Below, piece after piece: positions 8,696-17,943 of a stretch of 64,000 nucleotides of DNA (positions are counted from its first letter, which is position 1; every line of letters starts with the position of its first letter). The notes under the pieces were generated by a model. The model made no database searches and had not been told where the DNA came from. It saw only the letters and a program-made list of their open reading frames with translations. Location: contig JAPPUL010000082.1 in assembly GCA_026874595.1 (NCBI GenBank), forward strand, positions 620,001 through 684,000, written 5' to 3'. The stretch is from Sipunculus nudus. Its lineage: Eukaryota; Annelida; Sipuncula; Golfingiida; Sipunculidae. A program made the translations under genes and the position numbers.

Positions 8696-9553
8696 GTGGG
8701 GTGTAAAAGGAAGTGGGGTGTAAAAGGAAGTAAAGTAGGAAGAAGGAAATTGATAAGGTTAAGCAAAAGTAGTTTCGAGAGATTATATAGGCGTTATGCA
8801 GTAGAGGGATTTATAGAAGGGGATCCGATAAGGTTTGTGTATGAGTATAAAGATGCCCGAGACAGGGAGGCGATAGGGCTAATCGCGTCTTTGTACGCAT
8901 TTGGAAGACGAGATAAAGCAATAGAATTTATAGATAAGATAAGTGCAGGACTTTGCTATTCTCCACATGATTTTATATATAAAGGAAAAGAGCTTGAGGT
9001 ATCGGATAAGGCTTTATATTATAGGTTATGGAAGGCAGAAGATGTAAAGGTTTTACTATACCGAATGCATAAGATATTGAGGCGATATGGAAGTCTTAAG
9101 ACACTGTTTCTGAGTGGATATAGTAAGGGGTCAGGAGGGGATATAGATGGAGGGATAGAGGAATTTAGCAGATATTATAATGGAATAGATGCGGGGGCAG
9201 GAAATAATGGAAGGATGTTATTGCCTATTCCGTCGAAAGGGAGTGTGTGTAAGAGGTTTAATATGTATTTGCGCTGGCTAGTCCGTAAAGATAAGGTAGA
9301 CACCGGGTTATGGCAAGACGAGATAAAAGCAAGCGAGCTATACATACCAGTAGATGTACATGTGGCACGTATAAGCCAAGAGCTTGGGATAACGCATCAA
9401 AAGGCGGTAAGCAGACGAATGCTTATGGAGATAATGGAAATAATGCGTAGTTTTGATGTAAGTGATCCTGCAAGGTATGATTTTTCAATGTTTGGCTATG
9501 GGATAGAACGAGGACAAGGCAGCGGTAAAATCATAAGCAAAAAAGCAAAGTAA
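8696..9553 (+). CDS. TIGR02757 (DUF2400) family protein
   Basis: The protein matches the TIGR02757 family of unknown function. Typical blocks are DPIRFVYEY near 44-52, ASLYAFGRRDKAIEFIDKI, LPIPSKGSVCKRFNMYLRWL around 177-196, and a C-terminal IPVDVHVARISQELGI segment. The family's helical fold recalls base-excision DNA glycosylases, but no activity has been assigned. Start is uncertain: GTG at 8696 lies inside a duplicated 17-bp repeat, so the first 18 residues (CKRKWGVKGSK...) may be untranslated. A TTG at 8750 with AGAAGG close upstream would begin just before the conserved region. Neighbours give no functional clue. Confidence 0.85.
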   Translation: MGCKRKWGVKGSKVGRRKLIRLSKSSFERLYRRYAVEGFIEGDPIRFVYEYKDARDREAIGLIASLYAFGRRDKAIEFIDKISAGLCYSPHDFIYKGKELEVSDKALYYRLWKAEDVKVLLYRMHKILRRYGSLKTLFLSGYSKGSGGDIDGGIEEFSRYYNGIDAGAGNNGRMLLPIPSKGSVCKRFNMYLRWLVRKDKVDTGLWQDEIKASELYIPVDVHVARISQELGITHQKAVSRRMLMEIMEIMRSFDVSDPARYDFSMFGYGIERGQGSGKIISKKAK

Positions 9554-9571
9554 TAAGAGGCTTTAGATTAA

Positions 9572-9605
9572 AGGAGTATAGATTAAAAGGAGTATAGATT
9601 AAAAA
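9572..9605 (+). repeat. 16-bp tandem repeat upstream of the GH3 gene
   Basis: GGAGTATAGATTAAAA occurs twice in direct succession. Each copy carries a GGAG Shine-Dalgarno-like core, although the functional site of the next gene is probably AAAGGA (9608-9613), close to its ATG. Confidence 0.7.
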
Positions 9606-9616
9606 GAAAGGATATT

Positions 9617-11281
9617 ATGAATAAGGGTTTAGAAAAGGGTTTGGAACTAGAGGCAAATAAGCTTTTAAAGGGGATGAGTTTAAAAGAGAAGATAGGGCAG
9701 TTATTCTTCTGTGCAACAAGATGCTATAAAGACAAAAAAGAGCGAGCAGCTGAGTTTAAGCGGATAACAGCTCTTATAAATGATTACAAGATAGGAGGTC
9801 TAATAATATTCCATGGAGAAGCAAATGAAACAGCAAAGTATCTAAACGAGCTACAGATGTTATCAAAGGAGCCGTTGCTAGTAGGCAGCGATATGGAGCG
9901 AGGCGGGGGACAAATATTAAAAGGGCTAGTAGAGTTTCCGACAAACATGGCAATAGGGGCAACGGGAAATTATAGATATGCAAAAGAGCAAGGGCGAGCA
10001 ACATCAGAGCAAGCCCGTGCGGTAGGGATACATATAGTATATGGGCCGGTATGCGATGTAAATGCGGATCGTTCAAATCAGATAATAAACACGCGTTCGT
10101 ATGGAGATGATGCAGAAGAGGTTAGTAAATACGTGAGGGAGTATATAGGTGGGCTTGAAGGGGGAGGGAGTTTTGGAGCAGCGAAGCATTTCCCGGGACA
10201 CGGAGGAGTCATAGAAGATTCACATACAACAATGCCAAGACTTAATAAGAGTAAAGAGGAGTTATACGAATTAGAGTTAAAACCGTTTAAGGCAGCGATA
10301 TTGGAGGGCATATCACATGTAATGACAGGCCATATAAGCGTAAAGGAGGGAGGAGGGGGGGCAGCAGGGGGGGATGATATACCCTGCACGCTATCGAAAG
10401 AGCTTGTTAGCGGCTTACTAAAAGGAGAGCTTGGGTATAGGGGTATAGTAGTAAGCGATGCTTTAAATATGGGTGGGGTATTGGCGGGCAGGAGTTTGTC
10501 GGGAGTGGTGGTGGATGCGCTTGTTGCGGGAGTAGATATACTTTTGTATCCCGAGTCGATGGAAGGTTTAATAGGGGCGGTAGAGGCAGGCATAGATGAG
10601 GGAGTACTTACCGAGGACGAAATAGATGAGAAAGTAAAGAAGATATTGCGTTTGAAGCTATTGGCGGGGTTATATAGTAGTCGAGAAGTATGTCTTGAAG
10701 GGGTTAAGAATGCCTGTAATAATTTAGAACATAAGGAGCTTGCAAAGCGGATATCAGAGGATTCACTAACCTATATAAGGGGTAGAGGACAGATGAGATT
10801 AGATATAAGTGGCTACGCTGGTATACGTTGCATAATATATGATGATGATGTAGATGCTTCGGTTGTAGGAGATATTGGAGGTAGTGGTAAAATATTTGTA
10901 GAGGAGTTACGAGCAAGAGGTTTTAATGTAGAGGAGAAGGTATGGGTTTTTGGTACGGATGATATTTTGTGTAGAATAGGGGATGGAGGTAATTATCTAA
11001 CAATGTTGTTGTTATATTCGAAGATAAAGGCGTGGAAAGGCAGGAGCGGGTTATCAAATGTGCTTATGGAAGGAGTAAATGTAGGATTAAGATCTTGTAA
11101 AGAGGGAGGAGGGGCATTAGTAGTCTCGTTTGGCTCACCTTATATATATACTGAACTTGAGAAAGAGAATATATTAGGCTATATAGCAGTATATTCAGAT
11201 AGTTATTATAGCCAAGAGTCCCTAGCCCGTGTATTATGTGAAGGGATGGAGTTTAAGGGGAGCTTACCGATAAAGTTATAA
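9617..11281 (+). CDS. Glycoside hydrolase family 3 (beta-N-acetylhexosaminidase-like)
   Basis: The first 350 residues are a GH3 catalytic barrel of NagZ type, which releases N-acetylglucosamine from muropeptide-derived sugars during wall recycling. Visible signatures are GSDMERGGG near 90-98, KHFPGHG at 190-196 with the D201/H203 pair used by NagZ enzymes, and the nucleophile D281 in IVVSDALNMGG. At 554 residues it is longer than the usual NagZ (about 340); the extra C-terminal 200 residues have no motif I recognise beyond a Rossmann-like alternation. No signal peptide is present, so a cytoplasmic location is likely. A low-complexity GGGGAAGGD insertion lies at 245-253. The ATG at 9617 has AAAGGA upstream. 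NagZ-like recycling is the best call; other beta-glycosidases of the family are possible. Confidence 0.85.
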   Translation: MNKGLEKGLELEANKLLKGMSLKEKIGQLFFCATRCYKDKKERAAEFKRITALINDYKIGGLIIFHGEANETAKYLNELQMLSKEPLLVGSDMERGGGQILKGLVEFPTNMAIGATGNYRYAKEQGRATSEQARAVGIHIVYGPVCDVNADRSNQIINTRSYGDDAEEVSKYVREYIGGLEGGGSFGAAKHFPGHGGVIEDSHTTMPRLNKSKEELYELELKPFKAAILEGISHVMTGHISVKEGGGGAAGGDDIPCTLSKELVSGLLKGELGYRGIVVSDALNMGGVLAGRSLSGVVVDALVAGVDILLYPESMEGLIGAVEAGIDEGVLTEDEIDEKVKKILRLKLLAGLYSSREVCLEGVKNACNNLEHKELAKRISEDSLTYIRGRGQMRLDISGYAGIRCIIYDDDVDASVVGDIGGSGKIFVEELRARGFNVEEKVWVFGTDDILCRIGDGGNYLTMLLLYSKIKAWKGRSGLSNVLMEGVNVGLRSCKEGGGALVVSFGSPYIYTELEKENILGYIAVYSDSYYSQESLARVLCEGMEFKGSLPIKL

Positions 11282-11287
11282 GAATCA

Positions 11288-11330
11288 TAAAAGGGATTAG
11301 AGGGTATAAAATTAGAGGGTATAAATTAAA
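11288..11330 (+). repeat. 15-bp tandem repeat upstream of the TPR gene
   Basis: The unit ATTAGAGGGTATAAA occurs twice in succession between the GH3 stop and the TPR gene, each time with a GAGGG Shine-Dalgarno-like core. The site used is probably GAGG just before the ATG at 11350. Confidence 0.65.
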
Positions 11331-11349
11331 AGAAAGCGAGGATTAATTT

Positions 11350-12888
11350 ATGAGTAAGAAGTCATTGCATAAGAAGGGATTATCTATAATAGTAATACTT
11401 TATTTTTCATTAAGTATAATGTTAGATGCGTATGGGGAACTTGGAGGAGAGAATAGAGGAGAGAATAGAGGAGAGAATATATTAAGAGGGGATAGATTAA
11501 GCGAGAATGATAAAGAACTGCTTTATAAATACGCCTATAAAGCGGGTAATAAGCATTTTGCCTTAAAGGATTATACGAAGGCGTTATTTTACTATGAGAT
11601 GGCGTTTGAATCGGGAGATAAAAAAAATCTTACAGGGCAGTTATTATATAATATAGGCTTGCTCTACAAATTAAAAAAAGAATACGAAAAGGCCCTAACA
11701 TATTATAAGCTACTGGAGACATACAAAAGCGGACAAGAAGGGGATAAACTGATTTTGAGGGGCTATTATGAGATAGGGGATGTGTATAATGGATTAAAGG
11801 AATATAATAAAGCCTTAATTTACTATAAAAAGGCAAAGGGACTTGGGGAAGATATAATCTTGGTTAAGATATCGCAAGTATATTTAAATCTAAAAGATTA
11901 TGCAGGAGCAGAGGGAGTACTTAAGGGAGCGACAAAAGGTAGTAGCTTTAAGTCGAGAGGAGATGGTGTAAAGCAAAATAGATTTAAAAGGGAAAAAGGG
12001 GCAAAAGGGAAAGATATTAGGAGGAAGGGTATTAGGAGGAAGAATGTTAAAAGGAAGAATATTAAAGTAGAGAGTAGTTATAGTGGTCAGATATTGGAGG
12101 CTTTTGGGGATTTATATATGGCGATGGGGCGTAAAGAGGAGGCAATAAAATATTATAAAGATGCACTAGATAAGTTAAGGTATGAAAGGAGATTGTATAC
12201 AAAACTTGGGCAGGGCTATTTAGCATTAAAAAGGTATAAGGAGTCATCAGAGTATTTTAAAAAAGCCTATAACTTGGGTAGAGACAGATTGGTTTTGGAG
12301 GGACTTGCGCATGCTTTAATAGAGCAAAAAGAGTATCGGAAGGCGATAGAGGTTTTAGAAGTAGGGATAGAAGGAGCTTTAGATGTATCTAAAAATATAA
12401 GATTGTTGCTAGGGATAGCATATTATAGGAACAAGCAGTATAATTACGCGCTTGGATATTTAATAGCTCTTATAAGAAGCGAGGACGGGATGGAGGGACT
12501 TTTACCTATGATAGGGTACGCATTATTTAATATAAAGGATTATACAAAGGCAATATTTTATTATAAATGGGCACTTGAAACAAACAGTCGTTCATTGGAA
12601 TTCAGAGAGAAGCTTGCCTTATCGTATTTCAAGATGGGTAGTTATTATCTTGCAGGCGAAGAATTTCTAAGACTTATTGAATTAGGTAAAAAGGATAAGC
12701 TAACTTTCTTACGTCTTGCACAAAGTTATATGGGAATTAAAGAGTATGCTAAAGCGAATAAGGTACTAAATCATATAAGGGCTCGTTTTGTAGATTATGA
12801 AAAAGAGAAAATAAGAAAGTATCAGGAGGAGATAGCCAAAAGCCAAAAGGCAGCAGTAGTCTCTTCAAAAGCCGTTAAAGCTAAATAA
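11350..12888 (+). CDS. Exported TPR-repeat protein
   Basis: A 512-residue protein with an N-terminal hydrophobic segment (KGLSIIVILYFSLSIMLDAYG, about 9-29) that looks like a signal peptide or anchor, followed by about ten tetratricopeptide repeats (for example YTKALFYYEMAFESGDK, YEKALTYYKLLE, YNKALIYYKKA). TPRs form a helical superhelix that binds partner proteins, here probably in the periplasm. Two regions show recent repeat expansion: ENRGENRGEN after the signal and a strongly basic stretch, IRRKGIRRKNVKRKNIK, near 219-236 that interrupts the repeat array. The partner is unknown. It follows the GH3 gene by 68 bases, so co-transcription is plausible. Confidence 0.85.
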   Translation: MSKKSLHKKGLSIIVILYFSLSIMLDAYGELGGENRGENRGENILRGDRLSENDKELLYKYAYKAGNKHFALKDYTKALFYYEMAFESGDKKNLTGQLLYNIGLLYKLKKEYEKALTYYKLLETYKSGQEGDKLILRGYYEIGDVYNGLKEYNKALIYYKKAKGLGEDIILVKISQVYLNLKDYAGAEGVLKGATKGSSFKSRGDGVKQNRFKREKGAKGKDIRRKGIRRKNVKRKNIKVESSYSGQILEAFGDLYMAMGRKEEAIKYYKDALDKLRYERRLYTKLGQGYLALKRYKESSEYFKKAYNLGRDRLVLEGLAHALIEQKEYRKAIEVLEVGIEGALDVSKNIRLLLGIAYYRNKQYNYALGYLIALIRSEDGMEGLLPMIGYALFNIKDYTKAIFYYKWALETNSRSLEFREKLALSYFKMGSYYLAGEEFLRLIELGKKDKLTFLRLAQSYMGIKEYAKANKVLNHIRARFVDYEKEKIRKYQEEIAKSQKAAVVSSKAVKAK

Positions 12889-12899
12889 ACTTATAAAAT

Positions 12900-12947
12900 A
12901 CCAAATAGTTTAATATAGCTACTATAGTAATAGCTACTATAGTTACT
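12900..12947. terminator. Repeat/hairpin between convergent TPR and gyrB genes
   Basis: A near-perfect 15-bp direct repeat, TAGCTACTATAGTAA / TAGCTACTATAGTTA, contains the palindromic CTATAG core and complementary halves, so it can fold on both strands. It lies between two convergent stops and could serve as a two-way terminator. No clear U run is adjacent, so the call is tentative. Confidence 0.4.
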
Positions 12948-14870
12948 TTACACGTCTAAATTTTTAACTTTAACAGCATTGCCTTCGATAAAAAGCCTTC
13001 TAGGCTCAACCTTCTCACCCATAAGTATAGAAAAGATTTCGTTAGCCTCAACAGCATCATCAAGAGTAATTTTCATAAGGCTACGTTTTTCAGGGTCCAT
13101 AGTAGTCTCCCAAAGCTGGTCAGGATTCATCTCCCCCAGACCTTTATAACGCTGTATATAGACTTTCTGCGTACTATTAGGTCCAGCATGCTCTTTTAGT
13201 ATACTATCTCTTTCCTTATCACTATACGAGTAAAAGACTTTCTTAGGTCCGATAGAAATTTTGTAAAGAGGAGGCATAGCGATGTAAATATTGCCATTTT
13301 CAACAAGAGGGGTTAAGTATCTATAAAAGAAAGTAAGAAGCAAAGTTCTAATATGCGAGCCATCGACATCAGCATCAGCCATAATGATAATCTTGTTATA
13401 GCGTAGTTTAGAATAGTCAAAATGCTGGTCAATTCCCGTGCCAAGGGTTGCAATAATTGGTTGTAGTTTATCATTATCAAGGACTTTCTCAATACGAGTT
13501 TTTTCAACATTAAGCATTTTACCCCAAAGAGGTAAGATTGCCTGAAAAGCGCGATTACGACCCTGCTTAGCACTCCCTCCAGCAGAATCACCCTCAACAA
13601 TATAAAGCTCACAAACGTCAGGATTTTTGTCGCTACAATCAGCAAGCTTCCCGGGCAAACTATCGCGTTCAAGAAAACTCTTTCTAACAGAGTCGCGTTT
13701 TGCCTGAGCCGCCTTACGTGCATTATAAGCAGACATACACTTGGCAAATATTTTCTTACTAATGTTAGGATTGTCCTCAAAGAATTCCTTAAGTCCCTCA
13801 GTCGTAATGGATTCAGTAATCCCCCGAACCTCACTATTGCCGAGTTTAGTTTTAGTCTGTCCTTCAAACTGCGGGTTTTTGAGTTTGACACTAATTACAG
13901 CAGTAAGCCCCTCTCTAACATCATCTCCTTCCAAATTCCCCTTAAGTTTTTTATCAAGACCAAGTTTTTTAATACCGTCATTAATAGTTTTAGTAAGAGC
14001 ACTTCTAAATCCGGCAAGATGGGTCCCACCTTCTTTAGTATTTATGTTGTTGACATAGGTAAAGATGTTAGACTGAAAGCTTTCGTTGTACTCCATAGCG
14101 ATTTCGATATGGAAATTATCCTTTTGGCGTTGGAAGTAAATGGGTTTATCATGGACGGGAGTTAAGATACCGTTTAAGTATTCAACAAAAGCAACAATAC
14201 CGCCTTCGAATAAGAAAGAATGTTTTTTAATGTCGTCATCCAGGCGTCTATCTTCTATATTGATAGAAATGCCTTTGTTAAGGAAAGCAAGTTCCCGAAG
14301 TCTGTTAGAAAGGGTATCGAAGCTAAAGGCAGTGGTTTCGAATATGGAATCATCGGGTTTAAAAATGATGGTAGTGCCTCTTTTTGCGGCATCTGAGATT
14401 TCTTTAACATCTTCAATGGGAATCCCACGTTCATAGGCTTGAAAGTATGTTTTATTGTTTCTAAAGACATAAACCTTACAATATTCAGAGAGAGCATTAA
14501 CAACAGAAACCCCAACACCATGCAGCCCCCCAGAAACGCTGTAAGCATCGCTATCAAACTTGCCACCAGCTCCTAAAGTAGTCATAACGACTTCTAAAGT
14601 AGAAACATTTGCCTCCTTATGAATATCAACAGGAATCCCTCTCCCGTTGTCCTGAACCTCAATAACGTTATCCTTATGAATGATAATATTAACAAGCGAA
14701 CAATGCCCGATTAAAGCTTCATCAATGCTATTATCAACGACTTCATAAACAAGATGATGTAAGCCCTCAGAATTGGTAGATCCAATATACATACTAGGTC
14801 TAATTCTAACGTGTTCAATACCTTCTTTAATCTGTACGTGTTCCGAAGTATATTCGTGTTCAGCAGCCAT
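12948..14870 (-). CDS. gyrB: DNA gyrase subunit B
   Basis: This 640-residue protein is the ATPase subunit of type II topoisomerase. It has the GHKL ATPase site (EVVDNSIDEAL, DNGRGIPVD, GLHGVGVSVVNALSE), the transducer domain, and the Toprim domain with EGDSAGGSAKQGRNR and MADADVDGSHIRTLLLTF. Length and the EGDSAGGSAKQGR motif favour GyrB over ParE; no gyrA lies nearby to confirm it. I place the start at the ATG at 14870, directly after GGGAGG (14875-14880), rather than at a TTG farther out. The DUF721/DciA gene is just upstream, a common arrangement near replication genes. Its codons differ from neighbouring plus-strand genes: the first isoleucines are ATT or ATC, not ATA. Confidence 0.95.
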   Translation of the reverse strand: MAAEHEYTSEHVQIKEGIEHVRIRPSMYIGSTNSEGLHHLVYEVVDNSIDEALIGHCSLVNIIIHKDNVIEVQDNGRGIPVDIHKEANVSTLEVVMTTLGAGGKFDSDAYSVSGGLHGVGVSVVNALSEYCKVYVFRNNKTYFQAYERGIPIEDVKEISDAAKRGTTIIFKPDDSIFETTAFSFDTLSNRLRELAFLNKGISINIEDRRLDDDIKKHSFLFEGGIVAFVEYLNGILTPVHDKPIYFQRQKDNFHIEIAMEYNESFQSNIFTYVNNINTKEGGTHLAGFRSALTKTINDGIKKLGLDKKLKGNLEGDDVREGLTAVISVKLKNPQFEGQTKTKLGNSEVRGITESITTEGLKEFFEDNPNISKKIFAKCMSAYNARKAAQAKRDSVRKSFLERDSLPGKLADCSDKNPDVCELYIVEGDSAGGSAKQGRNRAFQAILPLWGKMLNVEKTRIEKVLDNDKLQPIIATLGTGIDQHFDYSKLRYNKIIIMADADVDGSHIRTLLLTFFYRYLTPLVENGNIYIAMPPLYKISIGPKKVFYSYSDKERDSILKEHAGPNSTQKVYIQRYKGLGEMNPDQLWETTMDPEKRSLMKITLDDAVEANEIFSILMGEKVEPRRLFIEGNAVKVKNLDV

Positions 14871-14905
14871 TAAGCCTCCCAAATGATTTTTTTAAAAGTG
14901 AATAG

Positions 14906-15223
14906 TTAGTAAATTTGAAAACGCAGTTTCTCAATAACTCTTTTGCCGACTTTCTTATTGATAGAATTAATCAAAAAAGATTGCGATAAAGCAATCTCAT
15001 TAGCCAAAGCAGCAGAAGGACAGCTAATGACAAGAGAGCCATTAGAAACAAATAAAGCTTTAGAATCTTTAATATCGTTTTCCTCCATCGAGTTGTATAT
15101 ATCAACAGCAGTAGCCTCAAGTAAAGACGGCGCCCATTTTTTTTCTTGAATCAAGTTTTTGATAATGGAGCTAATATCTTCAAGCTTACGATTAAACTTA
15201 TACTTATGTTTTTTATTATACAT
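14906..15223 (-). CDS. DciA/DUF721-like replication protein
   Basis: A 105-residue protein resembling DUF721 (DciA), the helicase-loading or operating partner of DnaB in bacteria lacking DnaC. The pattern is LIQEKKWAPSLLEATAVDIYNS, then SLVISCPSAALANEIALSQSFLINSINKKVG and a final RLRFQIY-like end, matching the KH-like core of the family. It lies 35 bases upstream of gyrB in the same direction, and DUF721 genes are often found beside gyrB or recF. The ATG at 15223 has no strong ribosome site. It is a small, weakly conserved family, so the call leans on context as well as sequence. Confidence 0.7.
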   Translation of the reverse strand: MYNKKHKYKFNRKLEDISSIIKNLIQEKKWAPSLLEATAVDIYNSMEENDIKDSKALFVSNGSLVISCPSAALANEIALSQSFLINSINKKVGKRVIEKLRFQIY

Positions 15224-15458
15224 AATAAGGGCTAATCGCTACAAATAAAAACATAGTAACGAAATAAGAATAAAACACTAAATGCGAATAAAAGCCAATA
15301 AAAAAAAAACAGAAAAAAGTAAATATATCAAAGAAAAAAAGAGAATCAGCAAAAACGTTATTAAATATAATATATAGCGGATGCAATATTTAAAATAAAG
15401 CAGTAAATAAGTATGATTTCATTTAAAAATTCTTAAAAAAAATATAAAACTGCAAGTT
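15224..15458. promoter_or_regulatory. Divergent intergenic region dciA / tolC
   Basis: This 235-base, A-rich spacer must contain the leftward promoter of the dciA-gyrB pair and the rightward promoter of the efflux operon. It has runs of A and low-complexity AAAAAGTAAATA sequence near 15300-15350. I see no obvious operator or consensus promoter. Confidence 0.35.
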
Positions 15459-16904
15459 ATGGAGAAGATGAAGAATAAAACTAAGCTGTTTCTAGTGGTT
15501 ATGATATTGATTATGCAGTTTATATGGCAGAGAGGATATGGTAAGGATGCTTTAGGAGAGAAGGTATCCTTAAGCTTGAAAGAGTGCCTTAGCTTGGTAT
15601 TAAAGACAAATACAGAGTATCAAAGTTATATATATAAAACAAAATCGAGGTCTAAACAAATAGACGAAGCAAAGGCCAAATTGTACTATCCAGATTTATC
15701 GTTATCAGCTGGATATCAGTATCAATATACAAGTCAAAGTGCAGGCTTACTAACTTTCCCAACAGCCCCTCACACCCTAACAAGCTCGCTAGATATAAAT
15801 TACACAATATACGCATTTGGTAGGGATGGAGCAAAGCTATCGATAGCCCAAAGAGAATACGAGTTATCTATATTAGAAAAAGAAGCGTTAAAGGGACGTT
15901 TACTCAGGGAAGTACAAGAAGCGTACTACAGCGCGCTTCTTGCAAGACAAAACATAGAGATAAGAAAAGAAACAAGTAAATTGTTAGAAAGAACGCTTAA
16001 AGAGGAACGTAGGAATTATTTAAGGGGGCGTTCTGACAAAACTGGATTTATAAGAATAAATATACAATATACAAGCGACAAATTAGAAGAGGGGAAGGCA
16101 GAGGATGATTATTTAAAAGCATTAAATAATTTACTTATGCTATTGTCTTTAGAGCCGGTAACAGAAATAGGCAAATATGAGTTAAAGGAAGCGGGATTTC
16201 GTGATGTAGTTTTTAAGGGAGAGGATGTAGTAACGGAGCGAGATTTCCTTATGGAAAAAGAAGCCTTAAGTTATATGAGCGAGTTAGATGGTGATTTAAA
16301 GGAGTTATTGAATAAAGCCAAAGAGAGGCGAATAGAGCTTAAGAAACTAAAGATAAGACAAAAGATATTGGAACATAATAAAACAGTAGTAAGTTCTTTA
16401 TACAAACCGAGTTTATCGGTATACGGGTCAATTGGCTTAAGATATACCCAGCAGCCAGAACTAGGACTAAGTGGAATTAGTTTAGGAGACTACGATACAC
16501 AAATTAATTATATAGCAGGAGTAAAGCTAAAAATGCCCTTAACCGAGCCTTTGATACCAAACTCATCAAGCCATAGTAAAGTAAAGAGTCTAAAATACGA
16601 GATAGGAGCCCTAGCAAAGGAGCTTGAGAGTGTATCAAAGAAGATAGAGCACGAGATAATATTAAAACAGCTTGAGTATAAAAGGTATGCAAAGAATTTA
16701 AGAGATAGGAAAGAGATATCGAAGTTATCGCAGGAGAATTTTAAGATAGTACGACGAGCATATAGAAAGGGAACGCTAGATTATATAAAATATCTTGATG
16801 CGTATGTGCAGTATCAAAAAACGCAATTTGGGTATTACATGGAGTTATATAATTATAATAGGTCATACTTAAGGCTACTTGAGGCAATAGGGATATATTA
16901 TTAA
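15459..16904 (+). CDS. TolC-family outer-membrane efflux channel
   Basis: The 481-residue protein has an N-terminal signal segment (KTKLFLVVMILIMQFIWQRGYG) and the two-fold repeated coiled-coil architecture of TolC-like outer membrane factors. There are long helices with heptads near 60-250 and 280-470, and family blocks such as SLKECLSLVLKTN and YRKGTLDYIKYLDAYVQYQKTQ near the end. It would form a trimeric channel through the outer membrane and join the adaptor and RND pump encoded next. Start: ATG at 15459, or 15468 where GGAG lies just before. The adaptor gene follows 34 bases after the stop, so this heads a three-gene operon. Confidence 0.9.
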   Translation: MEKMKNKTKLFLVVMILIMQFIWQRGYGKDALGEKVSLSLKECLSLVLKTNTEYQSYIYKTKSRSKQIDEAKAKLYYPDLSLSAGYQYQYTSQSAGLLTFPTAPHTLTSSLDINYTIYAFGRDGAKLSIAQREYELSILEKEALKGRLLREVQEAYYSALLARQNIEIRKETSKLLERTLKEERRNYLRGRSDKTGFIRINIQYTSDKLEEGKAEDDYLKALNNLLMLLSLEPVTEIGKYELKEAGFRDVVFKGEDVVTERDFLMEKEALSYMSELDGDLKELLNKAKERRIELKKLKIRQKILEHNKTVVSSLYKPSLSVYGSIGLRYTQQPELGLSGISLGDYDTQINYIAGVKLKMPLTEPLIPNSSSHSKVKSLKYEIGALAKELESVSKKIEHEIILKQLEYKRYAKNLRDRKEISKLSQENFKIVRRAYRKGTLDYIKYLDAYVQYQKTQFGYYMELYNYNRSYLRLLEAIGIYY

Positions 16905-16938
16905 ACGAGAGGCTATATAAATAAAGAGGGACAAAGAA

Positions 16939-17886
16939 TTGGACAAAGAATTGTATAAAGAAATGTTAGAGATAAAAAAGGTAATAGTGTTATTGCTGAT
17001 GTTAACAGTTGGTTTTCTTGGTTGTGAGGGTGAAGAAGAAGCTAAAGAGGCTGAGGATAAGAAGGGAGGAGCAGAGAAGGTATTGCAGGTGAGTGTTGTA
17101 GAAGTTGGTAAGGAGGTTGTGCGTGAGAGGTTGTCTTTAGTGGGAAGGGTTGAGGGTGAGGTTGAGCTAGATCTTTATCCGGATGTAGGAGTAGTTGGAA
17201 TAGTACGAAATATTAAGGCAGTAGAGGGAAGTTATGTAAAGCGTGGAGAATATATAATGGAGCTAGATCAAAAGGCGGTAACGGGACGGGACTTTCGCCG
17301 ATTTGTTTTACGAGCGAAGATGAGCGGGTATGTTTCGCGAGTTTATGTAGAGGAGGGTGAGCTTGTAAATGGACAAAGGAAGCTGTGTCGGATAATAAGG
17401 GTCAAACGAGTTAAGGTGTATGTGGACGTACCGGAGAAGGACATATGGAAGGTGAGTGAAGGGCAGGAGGTATTGATAAAGCCTAAGGGGTATGAAGGGG
17501 AAGGGATTTCAGGTAAGATAAGCCGCTTATACCCAGCACTTGATCCAAATACCTTAACACTGAGGACAGAAGTTATGGTAGAGAATGAAGGACTTAAGTT
17601 AAAGTCGGGAATGTTTACGCAGGTTATTATATTGCTTGATAAGAAAGAGGCATATACAGCCCCTCTTAGGAGTATATTGATGGAAGACAACATATCCTAT
17701 GTCTATCTTTATGATGCGGAAGCAGGAGTAGTAAATCGTCAAGACGTTTTATTGGGGCAGTATTACGAAGAAAAAGTAGAGATATTAAATGGCTTAAAGG
17801 GAGGAGAGAAGGTGGTGATAAAGGGTAATTACCGAGCATATGATGGAGAGAAGGTAAGGCTTTGGTCAGGAGCTGGGCTAGAGTAA
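16939..17886 (+). CDS. RND efflux periplasmic adaptor (membrane fusion) lipoprotein
   Basis: A 315-residue adaptor that links the RND pump to the TolC channel in the periplasm. The N-terminus has a hydrophobic stretch (VIVLLLMLTVGFLGC) ending in a cysteine, a likely though imperfect lipobox, then an acidic linker. A barrel-sandwich hybrid begins at VVGIVRNIKAVEGSYVKRGE, with its second half at MSGYVSRVYVEEGELV. A beta-barrel follows (VYVDVPEKDIWKVSEGQEVLI), then a C-terminal domain. The alpha hairpin is very short or missing, which is unusual for an adaptor meeting a TolC channel. The TTG at 16939 is chosen because GAGGG lies eight bases upstream. Its operon partners sit on both sides. Confidence 0.9.
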   Translation: MDKELYKEMLEIKKVIVLLLMLTVGFLGCEGEEEAKEAEDKKGGAEKVLQVSVVEVGKEVVRERLSLVGRVEGEVELDLYPDVGVVGIVRNIKAVEGSYVKRGEYIMELDQKAVTGRDFRRFVLRAKMSGYVSRVYVEEGELVNGQRKLCRIIRVKRVKVYVDVPEKDIWKVSEGQEVLIKPKGYEGEGISGKISRLYPALDPNTLTLRTEVMVENEGLKLKSGMFTQVIILLDKKEAYTAPLRSILMEDNISYVYLYDAEAGVVNRQDVLLGQYYEEKVEILNGLKGGEKVVIKGNYRAYDGEKVRLWSGAGLE

Positions 17887-17943
17887 GTTTAGGCTATAAA
17901 TATTTAAAATAAAGATAAACACAGAAAACGGGATTAAGTATAA